DNA of 64,000 bases from Winogradskya humida (GTDB taxonomy: Bacteria; Actinomycetota; Actinomycetes; Mycobacteriales; Micromonosporaceae). This document shows positions 16,459 to 25,104 of the stretch, piece by piece. The translations under genes and the position numbers were made by a program. How positions within the stretch are numbered: the stretch's first letter is position 1; the number at the start of each line of letters is the position of its first letter. Under the pieces are notes generated by a model, which was not told the origin of the DNA, searched no databases, and saw only the letters and a program-made list of their open reading frames with translations. Where the stretch lies: assembly GCF_016862215.1 (NCBI RefSeq), contig NZ_BOMN01000040.1, positions 1-64,000 of the forward strand, written 5' to 3'.

Positions 16459-18047
16459 CTGCCCGCGCTGACCGTGGCCAGGAGCTCGGGCATGCGGTCG
16501 TCCAGCATCGGGGCGGCAAGGCGCAGACCGAGGACTAAGCCGCCGGCACCGTACGCGATCCCGACCGGCAGTCCGATCCACAGCCACACGTCACCGAGCA
16601 GCCACGCGCCGATCTGCAGCGGTGCGGTGGCGATCGTCGCGCCGATCAGGGCGGCAAAGCTGAGCAGGCCCTTCGCCGTGCCGCCGCCCGAGGACATGGC
16701 GAACGGGCTGGTGGAGTCGGGCAGGGCGTAGGCGGCCCGGACGGAGATCGGCATGGCCACCGCGAGGGCCACGCCGTACGCCGCGAGCACCGTCCCGATC
16801 AGGGCGGGAGCCGCCGCGCCCCGGCCCGGCACGACGCTTGCGATCACCGAGATCACCAGCAGGGGCGGGAGGACGTACACAGACAGGCCCGTCGCTCGGG
16901 CGGCCAGCTCGACCCGCCCCGGAACCCCGGCCACGACGTTGGCCGCGTAGGCGCTGCCCTCGAAGCCGAACTGGTTGGTCAGGCTGACCGCGGCGAGGGC
17001 GGCCACGAACACCAGCACGGCCCCGGAGGCGCCGGCGGGTCCACCGCTGACCGCGACCAGGACGGGCAGGAAGAGGGCGACGGCGACGAACGAGATGAGG
17101 GTCGCGCGCCGCCGCGTCTCGCGCCACCAGTAGCGCATCTCGCGGCCCGCCAGCGCACCGAACCGGTTGCGTGGCAGCCAGCGCGGCACGAGCTGGGCGA
17201 CGGGCGTGAGCTGGGACGCGGTCCGCTCCCGGGACCCGCTCTTCGCCCCGAGCATCGCTTTCTCCAGCGAGCCCGACCACCACCACAGCAAAAGCGCGAT
17301 GGTCGCGGCAACAACCACAATCTTGATGGGTACGGCCCACAGCCGGCCCGTCGCGACATCGAGGCCCATGCTGTACGGCGCCCCGAGCGGCGTCCACGCG
17401 AGCACATCGACCACATGCCCGATGCCCTGCCAGTCGGCCCGTTCGATCGCCGAACGCAGTCCGAGCTGTAGCGGGCCGAGCAGGGCAGCGCTACCGGCGA
17501 GCGCCACGGTGGCCAGGTCCCGGGACCGCCGGCTGCGCAACGCGGTCGCGAATGCGCTGGTCACGGCGCGGCTCAGCGCGGCGCAGAGCAGGATCCCGCC
17601 GATCAGGCCGACGAGCTCGACCGTTGCCGCGAAGAAGCCGCCCAGCATCGCCGCGGCGTGGACCATGCCCAGCGTGGCCGCGAACGTGGCGATCGCCGGC
17701 ACGCCGACCAGCGAGGCCGCGAACAGGCCCCGGACCAGCGTCACGTGGCGCAGGGGGAGCAGGGCGAACCGGGCGGGATCCAGCGACTCGTCCACCCCGA
17801 AGATGATCAACGGCAGGAACAGCCAGCCCAGGACGACGGCGCTGCCCGCCAGCGGGAACACGACCTCGGCGGCCCGTTGCTCGCCGAGCACGCCGATGAC
17901 GCTGAACAGGGCGTACCCGGAGACCGCGGCCGCTGCTGCCATCACGGCGCCGATCACGAAGAGGGCCACCCGCTGGGTGCGCCCGCGCAGGCCGTTGGCG
18001 AGAAGGCGGAGCTTGAGACGTACGAAGTAACGCGCGCTCACAGCCAC
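16452..18047 (-). CDS. ABC transporter permease
   Basis: A 531-residue integral membrane protein with about 12 hydrophobic segments and a basic central loop (about residues 265-300). No substrate-binding motif is recognised; such large permeases next to a drug-exporter-type ATPase usually act as exporters. Its 5' end overlaps the ATPase gene by 10 nt, so the two form one operon, and its 3' end overlaps the convergent trpS gene by 7 nt. It contains long Ala/Val/Gly-rich helices, typical of high-GC permeases. Confidence 0.85.
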   Translation of the reverse strand: MAVSARYFVRLKLRLLANGLRGRTQRVALFVIGAVMAAAAAVSGYALFSVIGVLGEQRAAEVVFPLAGSAVVLGWLFLPLIIFGVDESLDPARFALLPLRHVTLVRGLFAASLVGVPAIATFAATLGMVHAAAMLGGFFAATVELVGLIGGILLCAALSRAVTSAFATALRSRRSRDLATVALAGSAALLGPLQLGLRSAIERADWQGIGHVVDVLAWTPLGAPYSMGLDVATGRLWAVPIKIVVVAATIALLLWWWSGSLEKAMLGAKSGSRERTASQLTPVAQLVPRWLPRNRFGALAGREMRYWWRETRRRATLISFVAVALFLPVLVAVSGGPAGASGAVLVFVAALAAVSLTNQFGFEGSAYAANVVAGVPGRVELAARATGLSVYVLPPLLVISVIASVVPGRGAAAPALIGTVLAAYGVALAVAMPISVRAAYALPDSTSPFAMSSGGGTAKGLLSFAALIGATIATAPLQIGAWLLGDVWLWIGLPVGIAYGAGGLVLGLRLAAPMLDDRMPELLATVSAGSQ

Positions 18048-18814
18048 GAAAGCTCCGAGCCGGTTGCCGTACGCCCACCGACGACCTCGACGAACACGTC
18101 CTCGAGCGACCGGTCGCCGCGCACCTCGTCGAGCGTGCCCCGTACCCGGATCCGCCCGTCCGCCATGATCGCCACGTGGCTGCAGAGCCGCTCGACCACC
18201 GTCATCACATGGCTGGAGAAGACGACGGTGCCGCCGCCCGCGACATACCGCTGCAGGATCCCGCGGATCAGCGCCGCCGACACCGGGTCGACCGCCTCGA
18301 ACGGCTCGTCCAGCACGAGCAGCCGCGGGGCGTGCAGCAGCGCGCAGGCCAGCCCGATCTTCTTCTTCATGCCGGCCGAGTAGTCGACCACGAGGGTCCG
18401 GTTACCCGCACCGAGCTGCAGCACGTCCATCAACTCGACGCTGCGCTGGTCGACCACCGTCGGGTCCATCCCGCGCAGCAGGCCCTGGTACGCGAGCAGC
18501 TCGGTGCCGGTCAGCCGATCGAAGAGGCGTACGCCGTCGGGGAGCACGCCGATTCTCGACTTCGCGGCGATCGGGTCGGCCCAAACGTCGTACCCGAGGA
18601 TCCGGGCCTGACCGAGATCGGGCCGCAGCAGGCCGACCGCCATGGAGAGGGTCGTGGTCTTGCCCGCGCCGTTCGGGCCCAGCAGGCCGAAAAACGAACC
18701 CGCGGGCACATCCAGATCTATTCCGGCAACCGCGACTTTTGCCTCGAATTGCTTGACCAGCCCGCGCAGGGCGAGCGCCGGATCGGGGCTCCTGCGCTGT
18801 TCGGGGACGGTCAT
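18038..18814 (-). CDS. ABC transporter ATP-binding protein
   Basis: A 258-residue nucleotide-binding subunit. It has Walker A GPNGAGKTTT (about residues 50-59), a signature region in the form YSAGMKKKIGLA rather than classical LSGGQ, Walker B RLLVLDEPFEAVDP and the H-loop VFSSHVM. It is of the exporter type (CcmA-like). It energises the overlapping permease encoded downstream. Substrate is unknown. Confidence 0.93.
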   Translation of the reverse strand: MTVPEQRRSPDPALALRGLVKQFEAKVAVAGIDLDVPAGSFFGLLGPNGAGKTTTLSMAVGLLRPDLGQARILGYDVWADPIAAKSRIGVLPDGVRLFDRLTGTELLAYQGLLRGMDPTVVDQRSVELMDVLQLGAGNRTLVVDYSAGMKKKIGLACALLHAPRLLVLDEPFEAVDPVSAALIRGILQRYVAGGGTVVFSSHVMTVVERLCSHVAIMADGRIRVRGTLDEVRGDRSLEDVFVEVVGGRTATGSELSWL

Positions 18815-18874
18815 GCCCCCGAACTTAACGGTTGGTTACCCCGGCGGGATACCCCGTGACCTCGGTTTGTCTAC

Positions 18875-19531
18875 TCAGCCGATTCGTTCGATCACAGCGC
18901 GTCGAATGAGGAATTTGCCGGATTCGCGAACTTGCTCGAAGGCTGCGTCATTGAGCAGGACGCAACTTCCGGAGGGGGTGGCGACCTTCACGGTGATGCT
19001 CTTGTTGTTGTCCAGGTTGGTGACCCGGAGTGTGGTGCCGATCGGGAAGGTGCCGCTGGACGCGGCCGGTGCTCCCGCTTCGCCGGAAAGCGTGACGGTG
19101 CTGCCCTTGCAAACGACGTCGCCGGCGCCCGTGTTTTCCGCCGGGGCCTTGGTCGGGGCTTTCGTGGGGGCTTTCGTGGGGGCTTTCGTAGTTTTTGTGG
19201 GGGCCGCTGTCGGCGCTTTTACCGGGGGTGCCACCGCTTGGACGTTCCCGGTGCAGCCCGCGACGACCCGGCGCTGGTTGATCAGGTCGACGACGGCCTG
19301 GCGATTGGCGATCCGGGCGTCGGAGAGCGCATCCGGATTCGCCTTCTGGTCGGCGATGAAACTCAGGTTGTTCTGCAGCGCGGTGTCCAGGCCGTTGCAG
19401 TTCTCGCCGGCACTGCTGACGCCCGTGCTGATCGCGAACGCGCCACCCGCGAGGGCCGCGGCGGTAATACCGATCAACACCTTGCGGGTACGCCCGGACG
19501 TCCTGCTCCAGCTGCTGGTCCTGCGTTTCAT
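18875..19531 (-). CDS. Secreted double-psi beta-barrel (RlpA-like) protein
   Basis: A 218-residue predicted exported protein: a basic N-terminus, then a hydrophobic segment (VLIGITAAALAGGAFAIS) and probable cleavage after SSAG. Residues about 35-90 are helical with two Cys (ENCNGLD, VAGCTGN). An APTK/KAPT repeat linker follows, then a C-terminal domain with GTFPIGTTLRVTNLDNNKSI, the barrel signature of RlpA/expansin-like proteins. The usual DRGP segment carrying an essential Asp is replaced by TPSGSC, so lytic activity is doubtful; wall binding is more likely. Confidence 0.7.
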   Translation of the reverse strand: MKRRTSSWSRTSGRTRKVLIGITAAALAGGAFAISTGVSSAGENCNGLDTALQNNLSFIADQKANPDALSDARIANRQAVVDLINQRRVVAGCTGNVQAVAPPVKAPTAAPTKTTKAPTKAPTKAPTKAPAENTGAGDVVCKGSTVTLSGEAGAPAASSGTFPIGTTLRVTNLDNNKSITVKVATPSGSCVLLNDAAFEQVRESGKFLIRRAVIERIG

Positions 19532-19616
19532 GCCGCCGCTCCTTCGCGCCTCGGGGTTCGCGCATTGGTACGGAGCACGGGTATCAAGGGGTTCAGGAAA
19601 CTAACCTTAAAGATAT

Positions 19617-21245
19617 TTAACCTGGCAACCGCAGCGATTCCGGGGCATGCAGCCGGAGCATCGTCGCGCCGATATCCGCGGGAATCCTGCGCTTGGTCAG
19701 CAGCGACCCGACCACCATGACCACGAATGCGAGCGGCACCGTCCACGCGGCAGGCTGCTCCACCAACTGGGCGAACCACCCGTGCAACGGCGGCCCCATA
19801 ACCGTGACCAGCACCGCCGCCATCGCCGCACCACCCCCCGCGACAATTCCGGCCGCCGCCCCCACATCGGTCAGCCCCCGCCACCAGATCCCGAGCACCA
19901 GCAACGGGCAGAAACTCGACGCCGCCACCGCGAAAGCGAGCCCCACCACGCGCGACACATCCATGTTCGCCACATACAACGACAGCGTCATCGGCACAAT
20001 CGCGGCCAGTACGGTGGCGAGGCGGAAATCGCGTACGGTTTTGTGAGTCGAGTGCAGAACGTCCGTGAAGACCACCCCGGCCACGCTGGTGAGCAGCCCC
20101 GACGAGGTGGAGAGGAACGCCGCGAGCGCCCCGGCGGTCACCAGCGCACCGAGCAATTGCCCGAGATGCCCACTCCCGAGCGCGGCTTCCGGCAGCAGCA
20201 ACACCACCGCATCGGTCTGCCCGGTCATCAGCAGCTGCGGCGTATAAACCCGCCCGAGCACGCCGTAAAGGGTCGGCAGCAGATAAAAAGCGCCCACCAT
20301 GGCAAGCACAACAAGCGTCGTGCGGCGCGCGGAAGCCCCGTCAGGGTTCGTATAGAACCGGACCAGCACGTGCGGCAGCCCCATGGTGCCGAGAAACGTC
20401 GCCAGAATCAGCGAATACGTGGAGAACAGGCTGGCATTCCCACCCGGTAACAGCCAGCCCAGCCCATCATTGCGGTCCACAGAACTCACCTGCGGCACCG
20501 GATCCCCCGCCGCGAAAGTCAGCTCGTCGCCCTTGTGGACGGTTCTGTTGTCATCGAGAACCGCATCCTGCTGCACCACCACGGTGGTCGCGGACGAAAA
20601 CGCGGGGCCGGCAGGCGGGGTGACAGCCGGTCGCCCATCCGCCTGCCAGTGCAACAACAAAAAGACGACAGGTACGGCCAGAGCGGTCAACTTGAGCCAA
20701 TACTGAAACGCCTGCACAAAGGTGATGGCCCGCATCCCGCCCAGTGCCACATTCGCCGTGACAACGAGGCCGACGAGCAGCGCCCCCCACTCGTACCGCC
20801 CCCCGGTCACCGTGGTGAACGTCAGCCCCGCCCCCTGCAACTGCGGCACGAGGTAGAGGCACCCGATGAAAACCACAAAAACCGTGGCCAGCCGGCGCAG
20901 AAACCCGGACCGCAGCCGCACCTCACAGAAGTCGGGCAGCGTGAACGCCCCCGACCGCCGCAACGGCGCAGCGACAAAGAGCAGCAGCGCGAGATACCCC
21001 GCCGCGAACCCGACCGGATACCACAACACGTCCACGCCGTACCGCAGAACCAGCCCGGCCACCCCGAGGAACGAAGCCGCCGAAAGATACTCGCCACTGA
21101 TCGCCGCCGCATTCCAAGCCGGACTGACCGACCGCGAGGCCACGAGAAAATCCGACGTCGTCCGCGCAAACCGAAGCCCGTAGACCCCGATCCCCACCGT
21201 GATCAGAACAACGGCAACCAGCCCCGGAACCACGTACGGATTCAC
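19617..21245 (-). CDS. Sodium:solute symporter (SSS family)
   Basis: A 542-residue polytopic membrane protein, ActP-like, with about 13 helices and blocks FLVASRSVSPAWNAAAISGEYLSA (read as two motifs, FLVASRSVSP and AAISGEYLSA), GGMRAITFVQAFQYW and GTMGLPHVLVRFYTNP. It probably imports a monocarboxylate with a cation. It differs from the other symporter at 12.4 kb by a longer external loop around residues 205-260. Its ATG overlaps the stop of the small upstream membrane gene by 4 nt. Confidence 0.88.
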   Translation of the reverse strand: MNPYVVPGLVAVVLITVGIGVYGLRFARTTSDFLVASRSVSPAWNAAAISGEYLSAASFLGVAGLVLRYGVDVLWYPVGFAAGYLALLLFVAAPLRRSGAFTLPDFCEVRLRSGFLRRLATVFVVFIGCLYLVPQLQGAGLTFTTVTGGRYEWGALLVGLVVTANVALGGMRAITFVQAFQYWLKLTALAVPVVFLLLHWQADGRPAVTPPAGPAFSSATTVVVQQDAVLDDNRTVHKGDELTFAAGDPVPQVSSVDRNDGLGWLLPGGNASLFSTYSLILATFLGTMGLPHVLVRFYTNPDGASARRTTLVVLAMVGAFYLLPTLYGVLGRVYTPQLLMTGQTDAVVLLLPEAALGSGHLGQLLGALVTAGALAAFLSTSSGLLTSVAGVVFTDVLHSTHKTVRDFRLATVLAAIVPMTLSLYVANMDVSRVVGLAFAVAASSFCPLLVLGIWWRGLTDVGAAAGIVAGGGAAMAAVLVTVMGPPLHGWFAQLVEQPAAWTVPLAFVVMVVGSLLTKRRIPADIGATMLRLHAPESLRLPG

Positions 21246-21628
21246 GCCTCAGGCCCGCGAATCACAGCGGTGAAATCCTGCTCGTTCCGCTCAGCCCACC
21301 GCACATACGCCCACCCGACCAGCACCAAAAACGGAAAAGCCAAAAACCCCAGCAGAACCCACGGCAAATTAACCCCCGCAACCTCCACCCGCCCCACAAC
21401 CGGCGCCACCGCGAACAACAACGGCAACGCCCCCAACCCCGCCACCACCACAAGACTCAACCGGACCGCCAACGCCAACTGAGCCCGAACCAGCCCCTTG
21501 ACCAGCGCCTCACCAATATCGGTCTGCTCAGCAAGCTCCACCCGAGCACTGTCAGCCCCCGGCCGCCGCCCAGCAGCCTCCCCCAGCACCACCCGAGTCC
21601 GAACCACCCGCCCCGGCACATCACCCAT
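21242..21628 (-). CDS. Small membrane partner of SSS symporter (DUF485-like)
   Basis: About 128 residues from the ATG at 21628, with two transmembrane helices (about residues 55-76 and 86-107) and ending EQDFTAVIRGPEA. The size, topology and ATGA overlap with the symporter mirror the DUF485/actP pair at 14.1 kb, but sequence similarity to DUF485 is weak to the eye. A longer reading frame to 21739 exists; its extra N-terminus is Arg/Gly-rich and unlikely. Confidence 0.65.
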   Translation of the reverse strand: MGDVPGRVVRTRVVLGEAAGRRPGADSARVELAEQTDIGEALVKGLVRAQLALAVRLSLVVVAGLGALPLLFAVAPVVGRVEVAGVNLPWVLLGFLAFPFLVLVGWAYVRWAERNEQDFTAVIRGPEA

Positions 21629-21659
21629 GCCCGGCAGTCTCGCCACCCTCCCCCCAAAG

Positions 21660-21962
21660 TCAAGCCCCCGAAGCCCCGGAAACTCCACCCCGGTCCCAGC
21701 GACTGCCCGCCATGACCGCCGCGATCTGGACTGAACCATCGAAAGCCGCGGTGAACATCGTCAGCGCGGCGATCACACAGAGCGCGACCAGCGCATAGAG
21801 AACCGTCCGGTCACCGAGCCCCCACATGCCGGCGGCCCCGAGAACTCCCGCAATCGCGATTGAGAATCTCCCCCCGGTCACGAGGGCCGCCCTGGCAACA
21901 GCGGAATGGTGATCCGGTGCCGGCTTCGGCGTTGGCTCCGGCCCGGTCGGCAGTGTGCTCAC
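21660..21962 (-). CDS. Small two-helix membrane protein
   Basis: A 100-residue frame from the GTG at 21962. It has a hydrophilic Pro-rich start (STLPTGPEPTPKPAPD), two predicted transmembrane helices (about residues 33-50 and 54-75) and a short cytoplasmic tail. No family is recognised. It precedes the symporter unit in the same direction by 31 bp and could be its first gene. Confidence 0.5.
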   Translation of the reverse strand: MSTLPTGPEPTPKPAPDHHSAVARAALVTGGRFSIAIAGVLGAAGMWGLGDRTVLYALVALCVIAALTMFTAAFDGSVQIAAVMAGSRWDRGGVSGASGA

Positions 21963-22410
21963 GTCGGTCTCCCATCGGGGCGAGCGACACAACGGCTCCG
22001 GCCCGGTTGGGTCGTCCGCCCGCTGAACCGCATCGCGATGTACCGGAGCCAATTCTCCGGTCCACCGAACCGCGCATGGAGTCGTACCCATTGACCGACA
22101 AAGCCCACTCAGCCTGTGCCGCAACGTCTTGACCTGCCGAAACGATGACCGCGACCCGCCTCGCGGGCCCACACAGGGGTGGTAGGAAACGGGTCGCTTG
22201 TCGTCCCCAATGGGGACAGACTGGCGCCATTCAGCGACTCCGCCACGATTTACACCGATCCAGCTGTCGTCGCCCGGTGAGCTGCACGACGACAAGGGCT
22301 ACGACTGTCCGGCCTGCCGGTGCCTGCAGTGGATCACCCCCGGGTGCCGGCGCCTGGCCCGCTGCTACGAAACCAGGAGTTCCCACTTCACAGCGGCCGG
22401 GACAGCGCGG
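21963..22410. other. Intergenic region, 448 bp
   Basis: Between the small membrane gene (minus strand) and the end of the DUF4173 gene (minus strand). No confident gene. It holds a possible plus-strand Cys-rich frame (see 22198-22446). No terminator or promoter pair could be assigned. Confidence 0.4.
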
Positions 22411-22446
22411 TCAGCGGCCGTAGTAGTCCGGGCACGGCGTGGTTGA
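22198..22446 (+). CDS. Possible small Cys-rich protein
   Basis: An 82-codon frame from a TTG. The middle reads GYDCPACRCLQWITPGCRRL followed by ARCY, with five Cys, including a CPAC knuckle, which could bind zinc. The surrounding residues are less convincing, no good ribosome site is seen, and its last 36 bp overlap the opposite-strand DUF4173 gene. It may be chance or a remnant. Confidence 0.25.
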   Translation: MSSPMGTDWRHSATPPRFTPIQLSSPGELHDDKGYDCPACRCLQWITPGCRRLARCYETRSSHFTAAGTARSAAVVVRARRG

Positions 22447-24036
22447 CCAGTTCGCGGGGTTGGCTGCGAGGAGGGAACGGGCCTTCTGGCGGGCGAGGTT
22501 GAAGGTTCGCCAGTCGTCGCGGTTGTTCTCCAGGTCCAGGGCGATCGGCGTGAGGGCGCAGTCCCGGTCGGTGGGGGCGAGGCGGTTGAGGGCCGGGACC
22601 GCGTCCGGAGAGAGGGTGGAGAGGTAGTAGGTGTCGATGCGGTGGGTTTGTTCGTAGCGGGTGATGTTGCGGTCGGCGATGAGGTTGTCGGGGTTGGCGA
22701 CGGCCAGGCCGAGGAGGGCGAGGACGCCGGCGGCGACGATGGCGTTGGGGAGCCAGGGGGCTTTGAGGCGGATGCCGGCGCCGAGGATGAGGAGGTAGAC
22801 CACGCCGAGCCAGGCTTCGCAGAGGGGGACCAGCAGGCGCAGGCGGGTGAGGCCGTACGTGTCGGCGTAGAGGTCCATGCGGTGCAGGGCGGAGCCGACG
22901 ATGACGAGGCTGAGCAGGGCCAGGGCGCCGAGGATGACGCGGATGAGGGTGCGGTCGGTGGGGGTGTCGCGGGGGGCCCAGCGGACTGCGGCTGCCAGAA
23001 CGAGCAGGGTGAGGCCGGTGACGACGAGGAGTTGCCAGAAGCCGCCGCGGGCGTAGTCGGCGTAGGTGAGGTTGTCGGTTTCGAGGACGTGCTGGGAGTT
23101 TCCGAAGAGGACGGTCAGCTGAACGCCGACGAACATCGTGAAGAGCAGGACGAGCAGGGTCAGCGGGATCGCCCATTCGAGGCGGGCCACCCGGCGGGGG
23201 CCGGCGTTGTCCAGGCCGGTGAGGTCGGGGGGTGCGGCGCGCAGGTAGGCGGCGCCGCCCAGGATGAGGGCCGCCACGATGAAGAGGAAGATCCAGAGGA
23301 AGACCGTGCCGGCGTCGAGGTCGGGGATCGCGGCTTCGACGATGCCGGCGAAGGCCGCGTCGGCGGAGGCGAAGAGCGCGCCGAAGACCAGCAGCAGCAC
23401 CACGGAGACGCCGATGGTGGCGGCGAGGCGGAGCTGGGTGCCGTTGCGCCGGGCGGCTTTCATGCCGTGGCGGAACCAGGGCAGCGCGCGGAACCCGGCG
23501 AAGGGTGCCATGAACGCGGCGGTGGCCATGCCGCGGGCCGAACGTCCGCCGGCCACGGCCAGGGCGCCGGTCAGCAGCGCGGTGGCGAGGCAGAGCAGGA
23601 AGAGCCAGCCGGCGGCGCGGAACGTGCCCACCGCGAGCAGTGCCACGGTCGCGGCTGACCAGCCGAAACGCGCCCTGCCGAGACTGGGCGGCCGCCATGC
23701 GACGAGCGGGGACGGACCCTCGGCGGAGATCCTGTCAGGCACCGCGCGGGCGACGATCAGCGCGATGACGCCGGCGACAGCGGCGATGAACCAGCCGATG
23801 CCCGCCTCGTTGAGCGGGATGCTGAGCGCCGCGACCGCGGAGGCTGCCAGCACTGCCCAGGTGGCAGCCGGGGAGGCGGGCCGGCGCGGGCCCTGCCAAC
23901 GCCGGCCCCAGAGTGAGAGGTCGGGCCAGGGTCCGTGCAGCGGGGCGATCGGCGACAGCGGAATGGGCCCGGGAGCACCGGGTGCTCTGGCGGCGGCCGG
24001 CGGCGGCAGTGGCGATTGCGGAGCGGTAATGGGCAT
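22411..24036 (-). CDS. DUF4173 (DUF4153-like) multi-pass membrane protein
   Basis: A 541-residue protein with a Pro/Ala-rich cytoplasmic N-terminus (about residues 1-55) and about 11-12 hydrophobic helices. Family-typical blocks are ALFASADAAFAG in the middle and a C-terminal PALNRLAPTDRDCAL. A soluble tail follows the last helix (about 440-541). Function is unknown. It starts 3 bp after the histidine kinase stop, so it forms an operon with the response regulator and kinase and may be their target or sensor partner. Confidence 0.85.
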   Translation of the reverse strand: MPITAPQSPLPPPAAARAPGAPGPIPLSPIAPLHGPWPDLSLWGRRWQGPRRPASPAATWAVLAASAVAALSIPLNEAGIGWFIAAVAGVIALIVARAVPDRISAEGPSPLVAWRPPSLGRARFGWSAATVALLAVGTFRAAGWLFLLCLATALLTGALAVAGGRSARGMATAAFMAPFAGFRALPWFRHGMKAARRNGTQLRLAATIGVSVVLLLVFGALFASADAAFAGIVEAAIPDLDAGTVFLWIFLFIVAALILGGAAYLRAAPPDLTGLDNAGPRRVARLEWAIPLTLLVLLFTMFVGVQLTVLFGNSQHVLETDNLTYADYARGGFWQLLVVTGLTLLVLAAAVRWAPRDTPTDRTLIRVILGALALLSLVIVGSALHRMDLYADTYGLTRLRLLVPLCEAWLGVVYLLILGAGIRLKAPWLPNAIVAAGVLALLGLAVANPDNLIADRNITRYEQTHRIDTYYLSTLSPDAVPALNRLAPTDRDCALTPIALDLENNRDDWRTFNLARQKARSLLAANPANWSTTPCPDYYGR

Positions 24037-24039
24037 GGC

Positions 24040-25104
24040 TCATCTCCCCGTACGGTCGGGCGCTTCGAGGGGCAGGGTCACGTGGATGTGGCAGCCGGTG
24101 GTGTGGGCTGGTTCGACGACGGCGATCGTGCCGTGATGCAGCTGGACGACCCAGTGCGCGATGGCGAGGCCGAGGCCGGTGCCGCCGTCGCGGGCCCGTT
24201 CGCCGCGGGTGAAGCGTTCGAAGACCCGTTCGCGTTCGGCGGGCGGGATGCCGTCGCCCTCGTCGATGACGGCGATGAGGACGTGGTCGTCGTGGCGTTC
24301 GGCCCGGACGTGGACGGTGCCGCCGGGCGGGCTGTGCCGGGCCGCGTTGTCGAGGAGGTTGGCGAAAACCTGGCAGAGCCGTTCGCGGTCGGCGGACAGG
24401 CGGATCTCGGGGGCGGCTACCTCGAACCGCACGTCGTGCCCGGCGCCCTCGGCCGTCACCTTGGCCTCGCTGACCGCGTCCTCGAGGAACCCGCGCACGT
24501 CGATCGCGGTCCTGGTCAGCGGGACAACGCCGGCGTCCAGGCGGGAGAGGTCGAGCAACTCGGCGACCAGCCGCCCGAGACGCTCGGTCTGGGTCAGCGC
24601 GACCCGCATGGTCTCGGGCTCGGCCTGCGAGACACCGTCGACGATGTTTTCGAGCACACCACGAAGGGCCGTGATGGGCGTACGCAACTCGTGCGACACG
24701 TTCGCGATCAGCTCGCGCCGCTGCCGGTCGGCGGCGGCCAGGTCGGCAGCCATCTGGTTGAACGCCTGGGCCAGCTCGCCGACCTCGTCCTTCGAGGTGG
24801 CGCGGACGCGGCGGGTGTAGTCGCCGCGGGCCATCGCCTTGGCGGCGATCGTCATCTCCCGGAGCGGCACGGTCGCCCCGTGCGCCATGACCTGCAGCGT
24901 CACCAGCCCGAGCGCGACCGCGACCGCGAACCACATCACGTCGATGCGGACCCAGTCGAGGCTCCACCAGAAGATGAGCAGACCGACCCCGCCGGCGAAT
25001 CCGAGCGCGCCGGAGAGTTTCGCCTTGATCGAGCGGACCGGGTCGAGCGGCCGCGGCAGCCAGCCGAACATCGGCGTGGCGACCCGGCGCACGAGCGCCA
25101 TCAT
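24040..25104 (-). CDS. Membrane sensor histidine kinase (HAMP/HisKA/HATPase)
   Basis: A 354-residue kinase with two closely spaced N-terminal hydrophobic segments (about residues 31-48 and 54-73), then a HAMP domain (AMARGDYTRRVRATSKDEVGE), HisKA with NVSHELRTPITALRG and an HATPase domain with NLLDNAARHSPPGG, DEGDGIPPAER and GTGLGLAIAHW. The extracytoplasmic loop is nearly absent, so it may sense membrane state or a partner such as the DUF4173 protein. ATG 25104 overlaps the regulator stop (ATGA). The long in-frame extension upstream is the shadow of the regulator gene. Confidence 0.93.
   Translation of the reverse strand: MMALVRRVATPMFGWLPRPLDPVRSIKAKLSGALGFAGGVGLLIFWWSLDWVRIDVMWFAVAVALGLVTLQVMAHGATVPLREMTIAAKAMARGDYTRRVRATSKDEVGELAQAFNQMAADLAAADRQRRELIANVSHELRTPITALRGVLENIVDGVSQAEPETMRVALTQTERLGRLVAELLDLSRLDAGVVPLTRTAIDVRGFLEDAVSEAKVTAEGAGHDVRFEVAAPEIRLSADRERLCQVFANLLDNAARHSPPGGTVHVRAERHDDHVLIAVIDEGDGIPPAERERVFERFTRGERARDGGTGLGLAIAHWVVQLHHGTIAVVEPAHTTGCHIHVTLPLEAPDRTGR

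Noticed and set aside
19532..19616. c-di-AMP (ydaO-type) riboswitch before the secreted barwin-fold protein
   Set aside because: Only 85 bp are available before the next gene and no conserved core is seen.
22388..23698. 436-codon Arg/Pro-rich minus-strand frame
   Set aside because: It overlaps the DUF4173 gene in another frame of the same strand and has the Arg/Pro composition of a shifted high-GC frame.
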